Positions 22,904 through 36,058 of a stretch of 64,000 nt of DNA are shown piece by piece (the stretch's first letter is position 1; each line of letters begins with the position of its first letter). Below the pieces are notes generated by a model that was given only the letters and a program-made list of their open reading frames with translations, was not told where the DNA came from and did not search any database. Source of the stretch: Trochalopteron elliotii (Eukaryota > Chordata > Aves > Passeriformes > Leiothrichidae); the NCBI GenBank assembly GCA_024734555.1, contig JANPWX010000653.1, positions 3,125,936-3,189,935 on the forward strand, read 5' to 3'. The position numbers and the translations under genes are program-made.

Positions 22904-23665
22904 GGTGACACCAAGAACTGACCGGCAGCGACACCGGGGGAAAGGGGCAGCCCGGTGCTCCTGCGACCCACTCCGAGGGGGTGAAAGGAGCGGCCAAAGG
23001 CTCCCGGGACCCCACAGGAGGCTCCCCCTCCCTCGGGCCTTTCTACGACCCTTTTTGTACGCAATGTGTCCGGACTGCGCTGCTGAGGGGAGGAGGAGGA
23101 GGAGAAACCTCCCTTCCCCGTGTACATATAAGTAGATGTAAATCATCGTTACCTGTATTTTTATTTTCACCGTCCCTCGTTGCTATGTGGGTTTGATTAA
23201 TTTAATAATTATTATTAATATTATTTGCCTTTGTTTTTATTCTGGTCTGGCCACTAGAGAAAGACTTTAAAAGAATAATAATAATAAAAAGATTAGGTAC
23301 CCATTTGACTCTCAGGGTAAAAAGGAGAACTATCGGTCCTGTCCCTCGACACTGCAGAAGCAAAGACGCGCTGCTCCCTCCCGTGACCTCACGGTGACGA
23401 GGGATATTTTCTACAAGCGTCACTTGTCCATCGACCCCCGAGGGGGGTCCCGCCCGGGAAGGGGCGGCGAGGGCGGCTCCTGGGGTGCAGGGCTAGTTTT
23501 TTACGTTAATAATTTCTGTATATTTCTGGTTGTTACAAAAAGAAAAAAAAATTAACTTTAATGTATAAGACGAGGGAGTAATGAGCAAGAGGTGATAAAG
23601 AGAGCACTTTGTTTGCTAAACACTTTAAATCAATCAATAAACTCTAAAGAAACGGCGCTTTCCGC
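22904..23665 (+). other. NKX1-1: NKX1-1 3' UTR candidate
   Basis: No frame after the gap resembles an NK1 C-terminus. The + strand frame beginning directly at the gap edge stops after five codons (TGA at 22919-22921). Sequence changes from GC-rich to AT-rich (TTAATAATTATTATTAATAT, TTTGTTTTTATT) and ends with a canonical AATAAA at 23636. This matches the pattern of a 3' UTR. The stop codon of the gene is probably inside the gap or at its right edge. Confidence 0.5.
23636..23641 (+). terminator. NKX1-1: poly(A) signal AATAAA, probable NKX1-1
   Basis: Canonical hexamer in CAATCAATAAACTC, at the end of an AT-rich UTR-like stretch. Cleavage would be expected near 23655-23665. A second AATAAA at 23808-23813 could serve as an alternative site. 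Confidence 0.55.
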
Positions 23666-23807
23666 GGTGGCGAGTCCCTGGTTTTCGGATGAATCTTTGT
23701 AAGACAAGTTTCCTCTGGAAAACGCCTGCCTCATGAGACGCTCGGAGGGATGTCTTGCATCATCCTTTTTCTTTTCGTTTACTCTGAGAGCGTATTTCTT
23801 ATACGCA

Positions 23808-23813
23808 AATAAA
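23808..23813 (+). terminator. NKX1-1: alternative poly(A) signal AATAAA
   Basis: AATAAA in GCAAATAAACTTTATT, followed within 30 bp by T-rich sequence. A possible distal poly(A) site of NKX1-1. Confidence 0.35.
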
Positions 23814-24283
23814 CTTTATTCTTCTTGTACGAGGGAGGGTATTACCCTTCTTAGTTTTCTTGTTTGCATTTTCTTAACTGGCTTTGCCGATTTGTGCAAT
23901 ATTACGGACAAAACAAAAATATCGTATATAAAGGGAATCCGACAACTCTGCCATGTTTCCGATGATGGAAAGTCCGATATTTTGGATTTATGTAAATTTA
24001 ATACATCAGCTCTTTCATTCAGATTCCACAACTTTAAAAATAAAATAATCTTTTCATGGCCGTTCCGCTGATTACTTTTAAATTAGCATCAAAGTTGATC
24101 TTTTATAATACTGTTTTTTCCTGCTTTCGAAGAAAAAGTCTATAACCACCGTGAGCACCCCGAGGTGGTTCTCCCGGCCCAGCAGCTCCCAGCCCGCTCC
24201 CGCAGGGACGCGGTTACTCCGTTTTCCCACTCCCTGCGTGACTCTAAAGTTCACGCCGGGGAAGAGGTTTAATTTTCCACTAA

Positions 24284-24345
24284 TTTTTGGTGGGTTTGGG
24301 TTTGTTTGGGGTTTTTGGGTTTTGTTGCGTTGTTTTGTTTTTCCC
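24284..24345. repeat. T/G-rich low-complexity tract
   Basis: Runs of TTTGGG, GTTTTT and TTGTTTTG on the + strand with almost no A or C. Confidence 0.7.
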
Positions 24346-24394
24346 TCGGGGACAATTCTAAGAAACCGGTATTTTCCGGAGGGATTTTTGGGTA

Positions 24395-24770
24395 GCACAG
24401 CATCCCCTTCCTCTCGGCACCCGCCTCCGCATCGCTGCCCGGGCGGGTGCCGGGGGTCCCCGGGCTCCTTTCCCCTGCTCCCTCCCGGTTCTCTCAGCCC
24501 GGCTCCGATCTGGAGCTGTGCATGGCCGGGCGCTCCACAGTCGCATCCCGCTCCTTCACACCCGCTCTAGAATGGAATCAAGGGTTTCAGCCCCCCCGCG
24601 GAAATGAAATCTGCCGCGACCGCTGATTTAGAGACCAGGGGGGAGTGGAGGCGGCTGCACGCTGCAGACCCCGCAGGGTGTGCGGTCCCCTCTGCGCGGT
24701 GGGTGCCGGTGCAGCAGCCTGCGGGAGCGCGGGGAGGATGCGGGATGCTCCGGGTGATGCGGGATGCTCC
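24395..24770. other. CpG island downstream of NKX1-1
   Basis: A GC-rich, CpG-containing block about 0.7 kb past the last NKX1-1 poly(A) signal, with no gene start recognisable on either strand. It contains the minisatellite at 24737-24793. It may be an orphan CpG island or an unannotated non-coding transcript promoter. Confidence 0.5.
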
Positions 24771-24793
24771 AGATAGTGAGGGATGTTCCGGGT
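24737..24793. repeat. three-copy minisatellite, about 18-19 bp unit
   Basis: Three tandem degenerate units, each built around GGGATGCTCC or GGGATGTTCC: GATGCGGGATGCTCCGGG, then TGATGCGGGATGCTCCAGA, then TAGTGAGGGATGTTCCGGG. Confidence 0.8.
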
Positions 24794-27700
24794 CCTCCTT
24801 CCCCCGCATGCAGAAGACTACTAGCACCAGAAGTCTCTGACCAGACTCATTTGCATTTGTGAAAATAAGAACTTTTACGATGAAAGGTGTTCTGAAGTAA
24901 ATTTTCGGGGGGAACGTGTCAAGTAGTAACGCTAGGAGTACTGCTCTGCACAGCTCTTACTGGTAGAAGAAAACCAGCTAAACTGGGAAACCGGCACTCA
25001 GGACATTCTCTCACACTATGCCGTCGTGCACCAGGTTTGAGCAAGTGCCACTAGCAGCCAAACTGTTTGCTCAGGTGAGGTATGACACAGCTGAATAAAG
25101 AGATAATTCAACCCCTGTCTGCACTCTGGGAGCTCCAAGCAGTTCCCTGCCAGCGGGAAATAATTTGGCTCCAACAGGAGCTGCCCAGAGCTTCAGAGTG
25201 CCTGATTCCCCTACTCCAGGCCGGTTAGCATCCTGCCAGTGAAACCTGTTCATGGGAGCATTATTACTCACTGCTGGATGAAGGAGTCAGTTAGCCTGAG
25301 CTTCCCGGTCATTAAATGCAATTTAACAAGGCTTCTCACGTTTTATGGCAGTGCTGAAAACAGAGCCGCAGGTATCTTTCTCAGCATAGTTTAGGAAGTT
25401 ATTGATAACCCTTGCTCCAGTGCCTCATCCAGAGGTCTGAGATCATAAAATTCTAGGGCAAAACTGCAGAGTCTCAACTGTAGTGTGTGTTTTGCCCAGT
25501 GTGCAGCACCTGCAGCGCTGTAGGGCGTTTTTTACACTCTGCTCACAGGTACTGTCTCTGTCCAGAGGGCATTTGGAGCACCAACATCAAAGAGCCAGCT
25601 CAAATAATGCTCCCTGGACCAAAACTCTGCAGCTGGCTGGTGGTGTTGGTTCAGAGTGTGTGGGTGAAAACTTGACAATGAGAAGCAGGGTGGTGTGGAC
25701 ACAGGGCAGCTGTTGAGGAACATCTCAGGTGTGAATGCTCAGCCCCTGGTGTGCTAAAGCAAAATGCTCTCACCTGCCTGAGCCTCCCAAACTCCATCCC
25801 CCGTGTTCCTGCCTGCTGATACTCTGGCTCTGCAGGAGAGTCAGGCAGGGCTTGATGCAGCATTTGAGGCTGTCCCATTAGGTAGTCACAGAAAGCCCCC
25901 AAAGCTCCCAACAGTGACCCTCCAGCAAGGCCCAAAACCCAATTCCCATGTGGTGCCTGTCTGATATCCCTGCTGCCCTGCACACCACACCTGGTGCTCC
26001 TGCACAGGGGTCTTGGAGCTCATTTTCCATGAATTATCAACAAGCCCTGGAACAGAGCAAGTAGAACACACTGACTGAGGGGATGATGGCTATGACACAA
26101 GCAGGAGGTGTTTGCTCTGGTTCATTCTGTCAGTCAAGTTTTTTTTTAAATTACTTTATTATTCATTCATAAAATTTAGTGTTAGCAGATTCAGAACATG
26201 GAACACACCCAATGGGACATTGAGCAAAGCATTTGCCAGAGGACAGTCTCAGCTCTGACAGACTGAGCAGCACATTCAAAGCCTGATTCAATGTGTTCAA
26301 GTGATGTCTTTGGCATGTACCAGAGATGATCTGAGTCATCAGCATATTTTTGGACTAATTCCCATGAAATCAATGTTAAATCCAAGGGTGCAAACCTGTA
26401 TTAATAAGAAAAGATTCAGATATTAAGTGCATCTTACTGTTGTTCACTCTGTGAATGACTGAGGTTAAAAAAAGGAAACTGCATCTATTTTACTTCATAC
26501 ATTTCAGCTTACACTGAACGAGTTTCAGTTGTTCAGTAAAATGTCTTATAATCAACAGAAAAAAGCAGATAAATACAGACAGATATGTTCCAAACAATTG
26601 AGAGAAAACTGAAAATATTTTGAAATGTTTTGTATCATTGATTTCACTCAGCAGTCAACAATGTTTCACAAAATCATTGCAAACCAGTTCTGTTACTATC
26701 ACTTGCAAAAATTCCTTGGGTTATTTCCACTTGAGCAGGGTGCAGTGAGTTACTTTTTTAATTCTTAGAGGGTTTTGACATGTATTTCAGACCTTCTGTT
26801 TCAGACTGAACTCAGTCACGTTACATTTTTCTAGTCTTACATTACACAAGTGAAATGTTAAAAATAAAGCTTTGTCTGTATAAACTTAAATCCATTTCCC
26901 AAAAGTACACAATGATGTCTGCTTGTAGATTGTTATATTAACAAATACCCATTCGTTCCTGTATTACATGACAAAATAATTATTCTCAAACAGTTGAATT
27001 TAAATACTAAAAGGAAAATTATTTTACAATGTCTGGGCATTTCTAGTCTTCAGGTTCTGTCTCAAAGATAACCAAGTAAGTACAGTTGTTGTAGAGCCTT
27101 TCTTAAGAGCAAATAAAAGAAAGATTTTTTTTCTAATATTGGAAGATTTTCCGGACTCTGGGAGGTAAACCAAGGCAGAGAACAGAGGGACACTGGGATG
27201 AAGGGGACAAGCAAGTAAACAAAGAGGATCCTAATCAGTTTGTGGCTCAAAGTGGGCTCACATAAATGGTCTACATAAACCAAATTCTCCTCTATCTGGT
27301 GGGGTTTTTTACTTCTTTCCTTCTTACTCACACACCCGTGTTCTGTGCCACATGCTCTCGTTAAACAGACATCTCAGCTGGACAGAATGGGGGCTGTCAC
27401 AGTGAAAATAACCCTGACAGGAGAAGAGCTCTTTCTCCTTTCCTGATGCTGTCTGGCAGAGATGTGAATTCATCATATAGAATAAGCTTTAAAACAGGTT
27501 ATTACAACCTTGGAAAGCTTCAGGTATGTGCCCACTCAGGAGAAATCCTGTTGATGCTGGAAATCCTATGGGTGCACCCTGTATCGATAGAGAAGCAGCC
27601 AGAACACAGAGCACGGGCAGAACATAAATCTAGACATGCAGGGTCAGGCAATATCTGTATTTGATTTACTAATTTATTCCTATGATGTGACACATGTTCA

Positions 27701-30700
27701 GGTAGCTAAAACCAGCCAGGTCCACATGAAGTGATAGACTTTTTTTTAGAATACATCTTCTAGATTTTCTTTTCTCCAATGACACAACCGAGAAACACCT
27801 TACAGGGACAATGAAGGAGAGATGACACCACAGCAAAGAACTGAAATATTGTCACAGTAACATTTCTGTGGGGTGATGGTTTACACAGCAAATATTCACC
27901 CCTTCAGTAAACTGCTGTTTTTTCAAGAGAAGCAAAATAATTCTACTAAACTTAGTAAAAATAAATCAATTATTGCTCCTTTTCTTTCTTTGTATTTTTT
28001 TTCTCTGTAACCACACACATACAAGAACTCATCCTGCACATACAGCGACCCTTTCCCACCTTTTCACTGTAACACAGGTAGAGCAACAAGTTTATTTCCA
28101 GTTCCTTGGTTCCCAAAGTCTGCAGGAGGGGAGGAGAAGTGCAGGAAGAGAGCATTTGAATGAGCTGCTGGTTGGGCTCCTCCAACTCCTTGTGTTGACC
28201 GGGAGTTCACGGCACCAAGCTGCACTCTCTGTGACCTGCTAAATGTTTTGAGAGTTGTGATTAAGGATGCTCTTTGGGACTTCAAGCACCAGCACTATGC
28301 CTTGTAGGGGTGATTTGGAGTGAAATACTGTGCTTGCCTTGAGCACGCTCTGCAGCACACCTGATCACACTCACCTCTGCTGCCTCTGCTCCAGCACTGG
28401 GGAAAATAAACACTCGTGCACATGTGGAAGCAGCATTTAATTTCTGCCCTAGTGAAACTGTGTGTCAGACTCTCCTGGTGGTGCTGTTAGCCTTCAGCTG
28501 CCAAAAATACTATTACAAAAATTCAAAGATATCCAAAAGCAATTTCCAAACAAGCAGGATCATATATTATATTTCCATATACCTTTTACAGGGCATGAGG
28601 ATAAGAGTAGCTCCATAATGGCATTATAAATACAGCAAATCAATAGTGGATGCAATGCCAGCACCTTGTCATTATGCAAACTGGAATGTCGTCAGAAATG
28701 GTTATTCAACAACCCCTTTCAAAGCAACCAGAAGCCTAATGCTGCTCATTACATCTAAACTAATTAACACCACATTTTAAAAAATTCAATAAGATTTTCC
28801 TTAACCCCTCAACAGAGAGGATTCCTCATGATAATGGTAAAACATAGGAGCACTTGGCACAGGAGAGCTGGGGTTTTGCTCAGAGCACTGGCAGACAGAA
28901 AAGCAAGGGGAACTCCATGCAGAAAGCCAAATGATGCTATCTCAGTCACAGATGTTTAGAGATGGAGAAACAGATTGTGCTGACACAAGCCTAGCTCAGT
29001 TTACCCAGGCTCTGGTGCAGCCTGTCACCAGCACAAACACTCCATGCCCTCCTCCCAGCATGGCAGAGCCTGCTCCCCCACCACTCCCCTGAGCTGGCGC
29101 GGCATTTTAGGCTCTGGATTCCCCAGACGCAGCTGGTAGGAAAGGACATGAATCCTTTTCTTTCTCCAATCAGCTTTGAAGAAGAGGAGGGAAAGCATCA
29201 GCTCAGAAACATGAGTAATTAAGGGATCTTTCTCTTTCCTTCAGGAGCAGCATCTGACTCCCATACCTGGAAGAATAACTTTATCCCATGGGTCACAATT
29301 TGTTCAGCTGCCAGGCAGCCCAAGCTCTCATCCACATGTACTTTCTAGGGGATGTGCTAAGTTTTGGGATCTTTAGCATCTCTCCCAGCTGAAGGGGTGA
29401 GGAAGTGCTGCTGGATGGGGAGGGCTCAGATTGGTCTGATCTAGGCTGCTGCTTAGAGGCTTTTCCCTCTTTCTTAATTCCTTCAGCTTCTGTAGAGGAT
29501 TTTGTAATAGGACCATTACCACATCCAATAAGACAGATCCTCTGAGGGCTCTGGATGTACCAGCAGGATCTAATTTCTCTCATTACCCTCTCAGCACCTT
29601 TTTAATGCTCCTGGTGCCCCCATCCCATACCCCAGCAGGTACCCAAGCTCTGCCCTGATGTGGCTCAGGCTGCCATGAAAATAGCTAAGCTGGGAGGGAT
29701 GTACTAGGGAGCCTCCTCCAGCTGGTTGCAGGGGAACTGCACTTCAGTGGGGTCTCTTGCTGGGCTCTGCTTGACTTTGTAGCTGACTCTCACCCTGATC
29801 TCTCCTTGCTGACTTGGCTCCAGACCTACCTTTTATCTTGGTGGACCTTCAGGTAACCGGTGGCTGACTGTTCCTCTTGCCAAGATTGTTTTCTTGTTTG
29901 GGGGTGTGTGCTGGTGCCCTCGTCAGGAAGGACATTGTGCTGATTTTCACCTTCAGCTCCTGGCTTACCTCTCCCTGACACCTCAACTCTCTCCTCAGTT
30001 TTTTCTTTCTCAGCTTGCTATGGATTAACTTCCCTCTGCACTCCCAGCACCATCGAGTCTTCCTTGGGCAATGCTTGGGGCAGAACTTGATTGTTTGCAG
30101 ATGCAAATTCAAGTGTTATTTTCACCCAGGAGCAGAATGCTCTTACCTGTTTCGGGTATATTTAAATGCAGCTGTCCCAGAGCATCCTAGAATAGACATA
30201 TGGAGAAATTGCTCTGCAGAAGTTACCAGAATAACACCTTTCTCTCTGGCTCTGGTGTCCATGGGGTCCTGAGGGCTGATCTAGCTGGTGACAATACCCA
30301 TGAGGAAGCTCTCTCCTGAATCCATGAAGTTCAGTGGTGCTTTTCCTGGCAGGTGTCTAGGGAATATGCATGCAGATCTAGTCCTCCCCTGCCCCAGTCT
30401 GAGGACTGTAATCTGCAGAGACCTTTTACTCTCTGTCTGGTTTCCTACCAGTTTTAGCTCCACGGTGGTTCAATTCCAGTTCCCACAGGGAAGCAGTTGG
30501 TGTGAGCTGTCTCCCACCAGCTCTCCTGTGTTTAAGCTGCTGGTGGCTTGGGTTGTCCACTGAGCCAGGACATGGGACTGTCACCTCTGAGGCTGAGAAG
30601 GGACCTGGACTCCACCTCCTGAACGTGTGCTCCAGTGGGAGAGCTGTTAATGCATCACGATTGCCACTGCTTATTCTAAACCAGTGACTCTGCTGAAGGT

Positions 30701-32814
30701 GCAAGTTCAGGGAGGGTGACACATTCTAAAAGGCGTGGCTTTAAATGGCCTGTTTTCATCACTTAAGTACTGCTGTAACATCCTCACCTTTTCTGGTGCA
30801 AGGTAACCCACAGAGACATGCACATCAGCTCCGAGTAAAGGCATTAATGTGCTTAACAGCACTGGGTGAGCTCCACACGCAGCTGCACCACAGCCAGGCA
30901 TTTGCAGAGTGTGGGAGACCACCAGGTGGCCATCTGCCTCTGCTGAGTACTATGATACACCTGAACTGGGCTTGTACTGGCAGGGCTCCTGGGGTTTAAT
31001 ACCTCTTGCTTCTGGTGAGAGGCTCCTTATAACTAACAACACCCTTATCACCCATTTCCACAGTCACTTTAAATGGAACAGGTTTGCTTTTTGTTTTTCA
31101 CAAAACAGAGTTGGTTTCTTTGTTCTTTTTTTTTCAATAATGCCCACCTCGATTAACTGAAGCCCTTCCCCAACATGCAAATTGTTCTGTGTGGCACAAT
31201 CTACTGTCCATGCAGAACTGCTTATGAATCCCATTTGTATGTTTTGCTTACTAATTAAAAAAAACCCCTACAAATAAATATCTTAACCATGATTTCTAAG
31301 AACTTTTTAGTGTTACAATTTTCTAATAGAGACTTTCAGCCACAGTCAGGTTGATAAAGCCATGCCTCAAGAGTTTAGAGAAAATGAAGCCACAAGGCAT
31401 CAGGCAAAAGATGAGTATGGGCCCATCACCCTGCCCCTTGGAGGGATGTGCTGAAAGGTGGCTTTCATTCAGAAGCCCTGCTCACAAGGTCCATACCAAG
31501 TTCATTAATGTCACTAAATGCTTTGCATTTGAGTGCCAGACCATACATGCTGTGGTCTCTTTTCCTTCCAGGCGTTTCCCCAGGTGTAACCATGTGCTCA
31601 GGTAAGAATAACCATGGAGAAATCTGCTTACAGTTCTTGTTTTTCCCACTGACACAACCCTGACTTGATTTTCGAGCACCACCCTCCTGATTATTTGGAT
31701 TTTCTTTACCCATAAACCTGTATGAAATCTTGCAAGAACACAACTGGTCACTGTTTCATTCTCTCTGCTTAAGCTTGACTGTAGCCAGCAAACAAGTCTG
31801 GGAGATCTGTTTAAGCACCCAGCCAAGAACTACAACCCACACTGGATCCAACTGCACATTAAAATCTCTCTGGAGTTGGAAGATTCCAAATGCTTGTGTC
31901 CTTAGACACACTCTGGGGCTTTAGCCTGATGTAATTTTATCTGATCCAAGCCAGGCAGTTCACTTGTGCCACTAGTTCAGTGTACCACTCGAGTGATTTT
32001 TTTAAACCTCTTATTTTCACTTCATACTGGAACTTTTTTGACAGCAGTTAAAAGTGGAGCACATTCTGTGTACATCTACAGACTTTCACAATGTGCTGTC
32101 CAGGAGCAGTTCTGAGAGATACTGGGATACCATCTTGGGAAGACAAGAAGCAGGCCAGGATGATCTTTGCCATTTCAGCTTTTCTATCTGTGCCATAGCT
32201 ATCAAGACTGACTCAGCTCCTGGAATTCAGTTTGCAGAAATCAAACTCTACCCCATTCATCATCTGGAGGCATCAGTTGATTTGGATTTTTTTACTGTCT
32301 ACCAAGGTGTTTGTAGAGGTGCTGCAGGAGCTGCTGTGCTGCTTGATGTGCCTCACTTTGTACAGTAGTGGGCTGAGAAAATGCTCTGTGCATTGCCATC
32401 CCTGGCAGCAATCAAATTGTTTTTAAGGTATCTTTTTCTCTGACGACATGAAAGGGGAAAATTAAACACACGTGTTGTCAAAGAAGGTATAAATTACATG
32501 AGTCCTTTAGGAAGGAAAAGAATCAAGCCCCAAAATCCAAACAGTTTACCCAAATTATGTACAAGTCATAAAACATTACTATTTTACGTATATTTCAAAT
32601 AATTATCAAATTTTTAAATGCATTCAATTCTACACCACCACATCTTTTTCAAAATTAATATTCATTATCAAATAAGTTAAACTTGGAAACAGTTTCAAAA
32701 TGACACCCGTAAAAACGTGCCTAGCAAAGTATTGTAGTGTAAACACAAATAATTTTGATTAAGGGTTTTGCAGTTGCAGTCCTGCAATAAGGAAGGGCAG
32801 AGGTGACTGAGGAT
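24794..32814. other. intergenic between convergent NKX1-1 and UVSSA; includes UVSSA 3' UTR
   Basis: No coding exon recognised. Small frames (for example 25651-25983 -, 29293-29583 -, 30426-30722 -, 31482-31826 -) have no domains. The last part, adjoining 32815, must include the UVSSA 3' UTR. I saw no canonical AATAAA on the - strand in the 1.8 kb past the stop, only an ATTAAA near 30994 and weaker variants, so the UTR end is undefined. A somewhat enhancer-like AT-rich segment is at 28600-28800. Confidence 0.55.
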
Positions 32815-32908
32815 TTAATTCAGTGCATAGTTAAACTGGTTGGCAAACTTCTCGTGCTTCCTTTGGTCCACCCGGTTCATGGCTTTCATGACCCGTTTCA
32901 TGGCACCT
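32815..32908 (-). CDS. UVSSA: UVSSA terminal coding exon
   Basis: Encodes the extreme C-terminus of UVSSA: one base completing a Lys codon, then 30 codons and TAA (32817-32815). The peptide [15 protein letters not shown] followed by [15 protein letters not shown] is the hallmark C-terminus of UVSSA, and human UVSSA likewise ends in [14 protein letters not shown]. It is basic and helical-looking. The acceptor is TTTCTCTTTCAG (AG at 32910-32909). The exon joins the preceding one to read VFN-K-GAMKR. The near identity of the last 15 residues to human implies strong selection on this tail. Confidence 0.97.
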
Positions 32909-35900
32909 CTGAAAGAGAAACAAAACAATAATAACAGTTATGTTGAGTCTACTCAGTCTCAGAGAACGTTTATGAACGTTGGGGAATTTGATTAATCACC
33001 ACCAGGCTTCTGAGCAAGGCATTGATGAGGCTGAACAAATTTGTCTTGTTAACTAAATTAGCTGCAGCAATATAAATAGTTTAATTCAGCAATGATTTTA
33101 TTAACAGGAGTAAACAAATTCAAGTCTTTCAGTTTAATGGCTGTGTATTCCACCCTCCCAGCATTATTTCTTAGAGCCACATGGAGCAAGTTTGATTTTC
33201 AAAAGCACCTAAGTGCTCTCAGGAAAAAAAAAAAAACAACTAAAAGTATCTAACAAGATCTTAAAAAATTAATATTCAGAAACCCTTATGAAATCTAACC
33301 CTCAATCCAGAATGTTTTTGTGAGGAAGGGGTTTTCTGTTCGCTTCCTGTGAACTCATTTAGCAACTTCCTCAGGTTACTAAAACTCTGTTTCATCAGAT
33401 GTGGGCTGGGTCAGACTCTTTTGCTCACAACAGCAACATCCCCATTCCTGAGAAGCAGCTTTTAATCCACAAGAACAACTCTAGTTTAGGAAGACACCAG
33501 AGATTATTGTGTATCTGTACATAGAGACAGGCTTCTGCTGCAGAAGTGCTCAGAGTTTAGCACAGGCAGGACAGTATGTCCAACACCTCACTCATACATA
33601 AAGTGGAAATGGGATCTCTGCTGCCTCGGGATGGGCAAGCACCTGAGCCCTCTGCATCCTCTGCTGTGCTTGAAGAAGGCTCTGGAACATTCTTTAGGTT
33701 TGAAAAGGAAGTGAGGGAATGAACTCCAGAGCTGGTAAGCTTTCTGGTGCTCCCAAATCCAGTGAGGGCCTGTCTGTCTGTTGCTGCTCTCTTGGCTGCC
33801 ATTGCTTCCTCCCAGTAAAGATGTGCCCAGAGATTTCTCTAGGGAGGGACTGCAATGCTTCTGAGCTGGCTAATTAAGACACCTGCACTTTTTTTCCCCT
33901 CCACAAACTTTTGAATGAAGATCACACAGCTAAGATTTTGGGAGTGAGGAAAATGATGCCTGGACAGCATGAACAGGAGTAGGAGATTGTCATAAAAGCT
34001 AGAAAGAGCAAGCCCCTATATCCTCCAGCTGGTGAGGCAGAGGAATGGGTTCACAAATCCAGAGGAGTAAGAAGCAGCAGAAGCAGTCAGGAAAATGTTC
34101 TGGTGTGAACACCTACCCCTTCAGAAACTTAAAGCAGCTGTTGTGCAGAGCTGAGGGCACCCTGCCTCAGGAATTTTGTTCCTCACTGGACTCTGAAGTT
34201 CCGATTTTTACTGGTTACTTTAGATGCCTCTGGCCCGAAAGCTCAGCTATCTGAGCTGATGTTTGCAGGTGTTCTCAGCTGTCACCCTGCCTATGAAGGG
34301 TGTTATCTCCTAACACATCTCCAGGTAAACACCTGGCTGCTCTGCTGATGTGGGAGGTAGAGCAGCTACAGGCTTGGTTTGAGGGATTTGTGTCCCATTC
34401 AAAAAGAGGGCACTGACTGATGTCTCCTTTGATTTCTCCAAGTTTGGCAAGTTCCATCACACAACTAGATGGTTTCAAGGCTCATGCTGTTAAGACTCTA
34501 CATTGTCACAGTCAGCCTTTATCACATCTGAGGATGTTTCAAGCTGTGCAGGAAAATTAAGATAAGACATGCACCTGGGCAGTGCTCCTCAGCCTCTTTT
34601 AGGATCAGCCCCTACACACTATTCCAGCTCTGCTTCCAGGGTTATCTCCAAGAAACAAGCTGATTTCTGGTTTGGTAACTGTTCTCTGTAATGGCTTCAT
34701 TTCCAAAGCCATTTTGAAACATCTGAAAACAGAGGTTTCATTTTAATAACGCTCTAAATGGTGGGATTAAAGATTTTCTCAGCAGCAACTGCAATGAAAA
34801 CCACCATTCTGAAAAAACACCCTGGAAGAGGTATACTTTTAACAAAATTCTGCCAATAAAATTACCAGAGTAAGGAAAATGTGGTCATGGTTTTGCACTT
34901 CAAATATTACCTAATTGGTAGGAGAAAAGTGAGCCTTTAGCAGTGCAGAGTGGCCTTGACACTTTCATGTCATGTAGGTTTTACATTAGCACCAGTGGAT
35001 TGTGTGATACTGTAAATGAAATGAGATCCCACTTTGATGATCTGTGTGCAATTTCACTTAGCTTTATTGGCAGACTAGAGCCTGGGTTTATCACCTATAC
35101 ATTTCAAGTAATTTGGGGTTGTTATAAGGAGCCAAGGTTATCATCTTGTTTAGTGCTGCAAAGCATGAAACCTATTAAAAACTTGACAGGTTTGATTCCC
35201 TATGCCTGGCACTAACACACACTCAAAATCATTAGCACAAACCACAGTAAACCACGATATGAAATTCTAATCATTACAACTGTATGTCTCTGACTTCTAA
35301 CTAAGACTAGGTGACATGAGAATTTCACAGAAAATGTGCTATTTCCATAACTAAAAGCAATGTGGATTTGGCTTTGTTGTTATAATCAGTTCATCAGAGA
35401 AGGGAAAATTAAGGTTAAACAAATATTATGTCCTGGATGCTGTTCAACTCATCCAGTATGTTTAGAGAATAACCCATCATTAATGATTTTACAATAATAA
35501 TTTTTCTTTTTTGACAACTTTACTTTCCTTTGACTACTTCATTTTTGACATATGAAACTCTTTAAATACCTGCAGCTGCTTCCCATTTGATAAAGACCAG
35601 AGCATGCTTAGGCAAATTCATATTGGAGCCACATGTAAGTAAGAACAGGCATCAGAAATGGTGTTAATAGTGGACAGATGGAGCTACTGCATGTTCTAAA
35701 GCCCATTTGGGAGTGGCTGGCAGGTTCCCACATCCACCTGAGCTGCTGTGCTTGACTAAAAAATGATCATCCAGAGAAGCCAATCCAGCAATTAAAGTTT
35801 TAAAAAAATTGAGAGGGGATGAAAAAAGTCTTTCATAGGGAAATTTTGCAAATCAGTTGAAAATCACTCTCAAAGAAATAACCTTGGTTGTCAGTATCTG

Positions 35901-36058
35901 CTATTTTTTACCTTCCAGACATATGGAAGACATTCTGGCTTGCAGTTAGCCAGAAAAGCTGTTTAGTAAGTGCATTAATGTAGAAACAGAAAGTACTGTT
36001 GAATCAAACAGATACAGCAATTTAACAGGCTTTAGAGAATGAAGTATCTTTATCTTAC
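32909..36058 (-). other. UVSSA: UVSSA last intron
   Basis: An intron of 3150 bp with donor GTAAGA and acceptor TTTCAG. No coding or mobile element recognised. Open frames at 33557-33802 and 34943-35215 lack support. Confidence 0.85.

Larger units (their letters stand above)
18130..23665 (+). other. NKX1-1: NKX1-1 gene span (two-exon homeobox gene, exon 2 coding lost in gap)
   Basis: The span runs from the inferred transcription start to just after the first canonical poly(A) signal. Visible parts are the 5' UTR, coding exon 1 (18438-18903), intron 1 and the 3' UTR. The homeobox exon expected before the UTR is not visible and should fall in the N gap at 22536-22903. Identity rests on the exon 1 NK1 motif and on convergent linkage with UVSSA, which matches the human arrangement of NKX1-1 and UVSSA. 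The paralogue NKX1-2 is less likely because the motif reads RTTSFSVLDILDPNKFNS, as I recall for NKX1-1, and because NKX1-2 is linked to other genes. Confidence 0.8.

Noticed and set aside
22209..23135. 308-codon + strand open frame across the gap, and several - strand frames across it
   Set aside because: More than a third of the frame is undetermined bases, and the flanking translations show no homeodomain or NK1 C-terminus. The openness comes from N bases and GC-rich DNA.
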